A DNA stretch of 5,023 nt. It comes from Robiginitomaculum sp. Lineage in GTDB: Bacteria > Pseudomonadota > Alphaproteobacteria > Caulobacterales > Maricaulaceae. Each line of letters opens with the position of its first letter. Position 1 is the first letter of the stretch. The DNA lies in assembly GCA_002733485.1 (NCBI GenBank), contig NVVU01000055.1, positions 1 to 5,023 of the forward strand. The letters run 5' to 3'. This document shows positions 4,047 through 5,023 of this stretch, in pieces. Under the pieces are notes generated by a model. That model was given only the letters and a program-made list of their open reading frames with translations. It searched no databases and was not told the DNA's origin. The position numbers and the translations under genes are program-made.

Positions 4047-5023
4047 ATGAAACGTCTGATTATCTGTCTTTTTGTGGGGTTGGCGGCTTGTACGGCGCCT
4101 ACCGAAAACACGGCACAGGCCACCAAAGTCGGGCTGCTGCCCGTTGGCGGCATGGTGGCGGCGGCCAATCCGCTGGCGGTCGAAGCCGGGCTTGAAATGT
4201 TGCGCATAGGCGGCAGCGCCGTCGATGCTGCCGTGGCCGTGCAAGCCGTATTGGGTCTGGTGGAGCCGCAAAGCTCGGGCCTGGGTGGCGGATCCTTTAT
4301 GCTTTATTATGATGCGAAAACCGGCAAAGTTACGTCTTTTGACGGGCGCGAAACTGCGCCATCGGGTGCCAGCGCGCAAATGTTTCTGGGCGAGGATGGC
4401 CAGGCGCTTGGGTATCTGGATGCCGTCAATTCCGGCCGTTCTGTCGGGGTGCCTGGTGCCATCGACATGCTGGCACTGGCCCACCGTGAATTTGGGGTTC
4501 TGCCCTGGAAGGGGTTGTTTGCGCCCGGCATCAGGCAAGCCGATGACGGCTTTGCGGTTTCTCCTCGCATGGCGGCTTTAATAAAAAGCTATGGTCACCG
4601 CGCCCGCCTGGACCAGAATGCAGCGTCGCGGGCCTATTTCTTTTTGCCTGATGGCTCGCCCTTGCCAGTGGGCTATTGGCTCAAAAACCCGGAATATGCG
4701 GCCACATTACGGGCCATCAGCATCAACCCCCGGGAATTGCTGGAAGGTAAAACCGCGAAAGATATTGTGGCGGCGGTACACATGAACCCATTGCCGGGGA
4801 CGCTGTCAAAGACGGATCTGGCCAATTATCATGCCCGCAAGCGCCAGGCCGTATGCCGTCCGTATCGCGACAAGCAAATTTGCAGCGCGCCGCCGCCATC
4901 TTCTGGCGGTATGGCTATGAACGGCATTATGGGTATTCTGGCAAATGTAGAATTCTCTGATGCCGGGGCGGCTGATCCGCAAAACTGGCATTATTTTATC
5001 GAGGCCCAGCGCCTAACCTATGC
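4047..5023 (+). CDS. ggt: Gamma-glutamyltransferase, lipoprotein form (3' end beyond the window)
   Basis: Gamma-glutamyltransferase moves or hydrolyses the gamma-glutamyl group of glutathione and related compounds, usually in the periplasm, and matures by cutting itself before a catalytic Thr. The first 325 codons are present and the frame is open to the window edge. The N-terminus MKRLIICLFVGLAAC is a short lipoprotein signal with lipobox LAAC (12-15); the lipidated residue would be Cys15, and Thr at +2 favours outer-membrane sorting. Family motifs: GGSAVDAA (55-62), EPQSSGLGGGSF (73-84), DGRETAP (99-105) with Arg101 at the place of the glutamate-binding Arg114 of the E. coli enzyme, SVGVPG (132-137) and PPPSSGG (282-288). 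The catalytic Thr region should begin roughly 55 codons beyond the window end, so activity cannot be judged. The start is the ATG at 4047 with GGGAG 6 nt upstream. Confidence 0.93.
   Translation, partial: MKRLIICLFVGLAACTAPTENTAQATKVGLLPVGGMVAAANPLAVEAGLEMLRIGGSAVDAAVAVQAVLGLVEPQSSGLGGGSFMLYYDAKTGKVTSFDGRETAPSGASAQMFLGEDGQALGYLDAVNSGRSVGVPGAIDMLALAHREFGVLPWKGLFAPGIRQADDGFAVSPRMAALIKSYGHRARLDQNAASRAYFFLPDGSPLPVGYWLKNPEYAATLRAISINPRELLEGKTAKDIVAAVHMNPLPGTLSKTDLANYHARKRQAVCRPYRDKQICSAPPPSSGGMAMNGIMGILANVEFSDAGAADPQNWHYFIEAQRLTY

Noticed and set aside
3987..4538. Open N-terminal extension of the P1 peptidase frame, giving 527 aa
   Set aside because: It runs antisense to the well-supported gamma-glutamyltransferase gene, is low-complexity Arg/Gln/His-rich shadow coding, and a strong ribosome site marks the ATG at 3986.
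1..5023. CRISPR array or tandem repeats
   Set aside because: No regularly spaced direct repeats were seen on either strand.

Overview
The window joins two visibly different kinds of DNA. The left half (about 1-2770) is relatively AT-rich and carries the end of an insertion sequence, a complete Type II restriction-modification (R-M) pair and a pRiA4b ORF-3 family gene. The right half (about 2773-5023) is GC-rich and looks like housekeeping chromosome: a tRNA-Arg(ACG), a P1-family (DmpA/NylC-type) self-processing peptidase and the 5' part of a gamma-glutamyltransferase gene. Codon usage, the tRNA with an encoded CCA, good Shine-Dalgarno sites and a bacterial lipobox point to a Gram-negative bacterium. 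An alphaproteobacterium is my best guess from the tRNA and protein style, but this is an impression and not a demonstrated placement.

Layout, left to right. At 1-95 lies the right end of an IS3-family-like element: the last 17 codons of a + strand transposase, then a terminal inverted repeat ending in TTCA. At 144-1947, on the minus strand, a GIY-YIG restriction endonuclease of the Eco29kI family is followed directly (TGA-A-ATG) by a cytosine-5 DNA methyltransferase. The endonuclease has all six catalytic residues I remember for R.Eco29kI, at identical numbering, so the predicted target is CCGCGG. At 2025-2573, also minus, is the pRiA4b ORF-3-like gene, 77 bp upstream of the endonuclease. A gene-poor 199-bp stretch (2574-2772) ends exactly at the 3' end of the minus-strand tRNA-Arg (2773-2849). 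Beyond it, the P1 peptidase (2955-3986, minus) and the gamma-glutamyltransferase (4047 to the window end, plus) diverge from a 60-bp shared control region.

How the parts work together. The R-M pair is a self-contained host-defence or selfish cassette: the methyltransferase protects the sites that the endonuclease cuts. Its position between an IS end and a tRNA 3' end suggests it arrived by horizontal transfer into a tRNA-associated hot spot, but no integrase and no second copy of the tRNA 3' end is visible here. The peptidase and gamma-glutamyltransferase are both enzymes that mature by cutting themselves and act on small amides or peptides, probably in peptide or glutathione turnover.

I see no clearly undescribed system. 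The points most worth checking are the ORF-3-family gene beside the Eco29kI-type pair, the palindrome in the R-M leader, and the island boundary at the tRNA.
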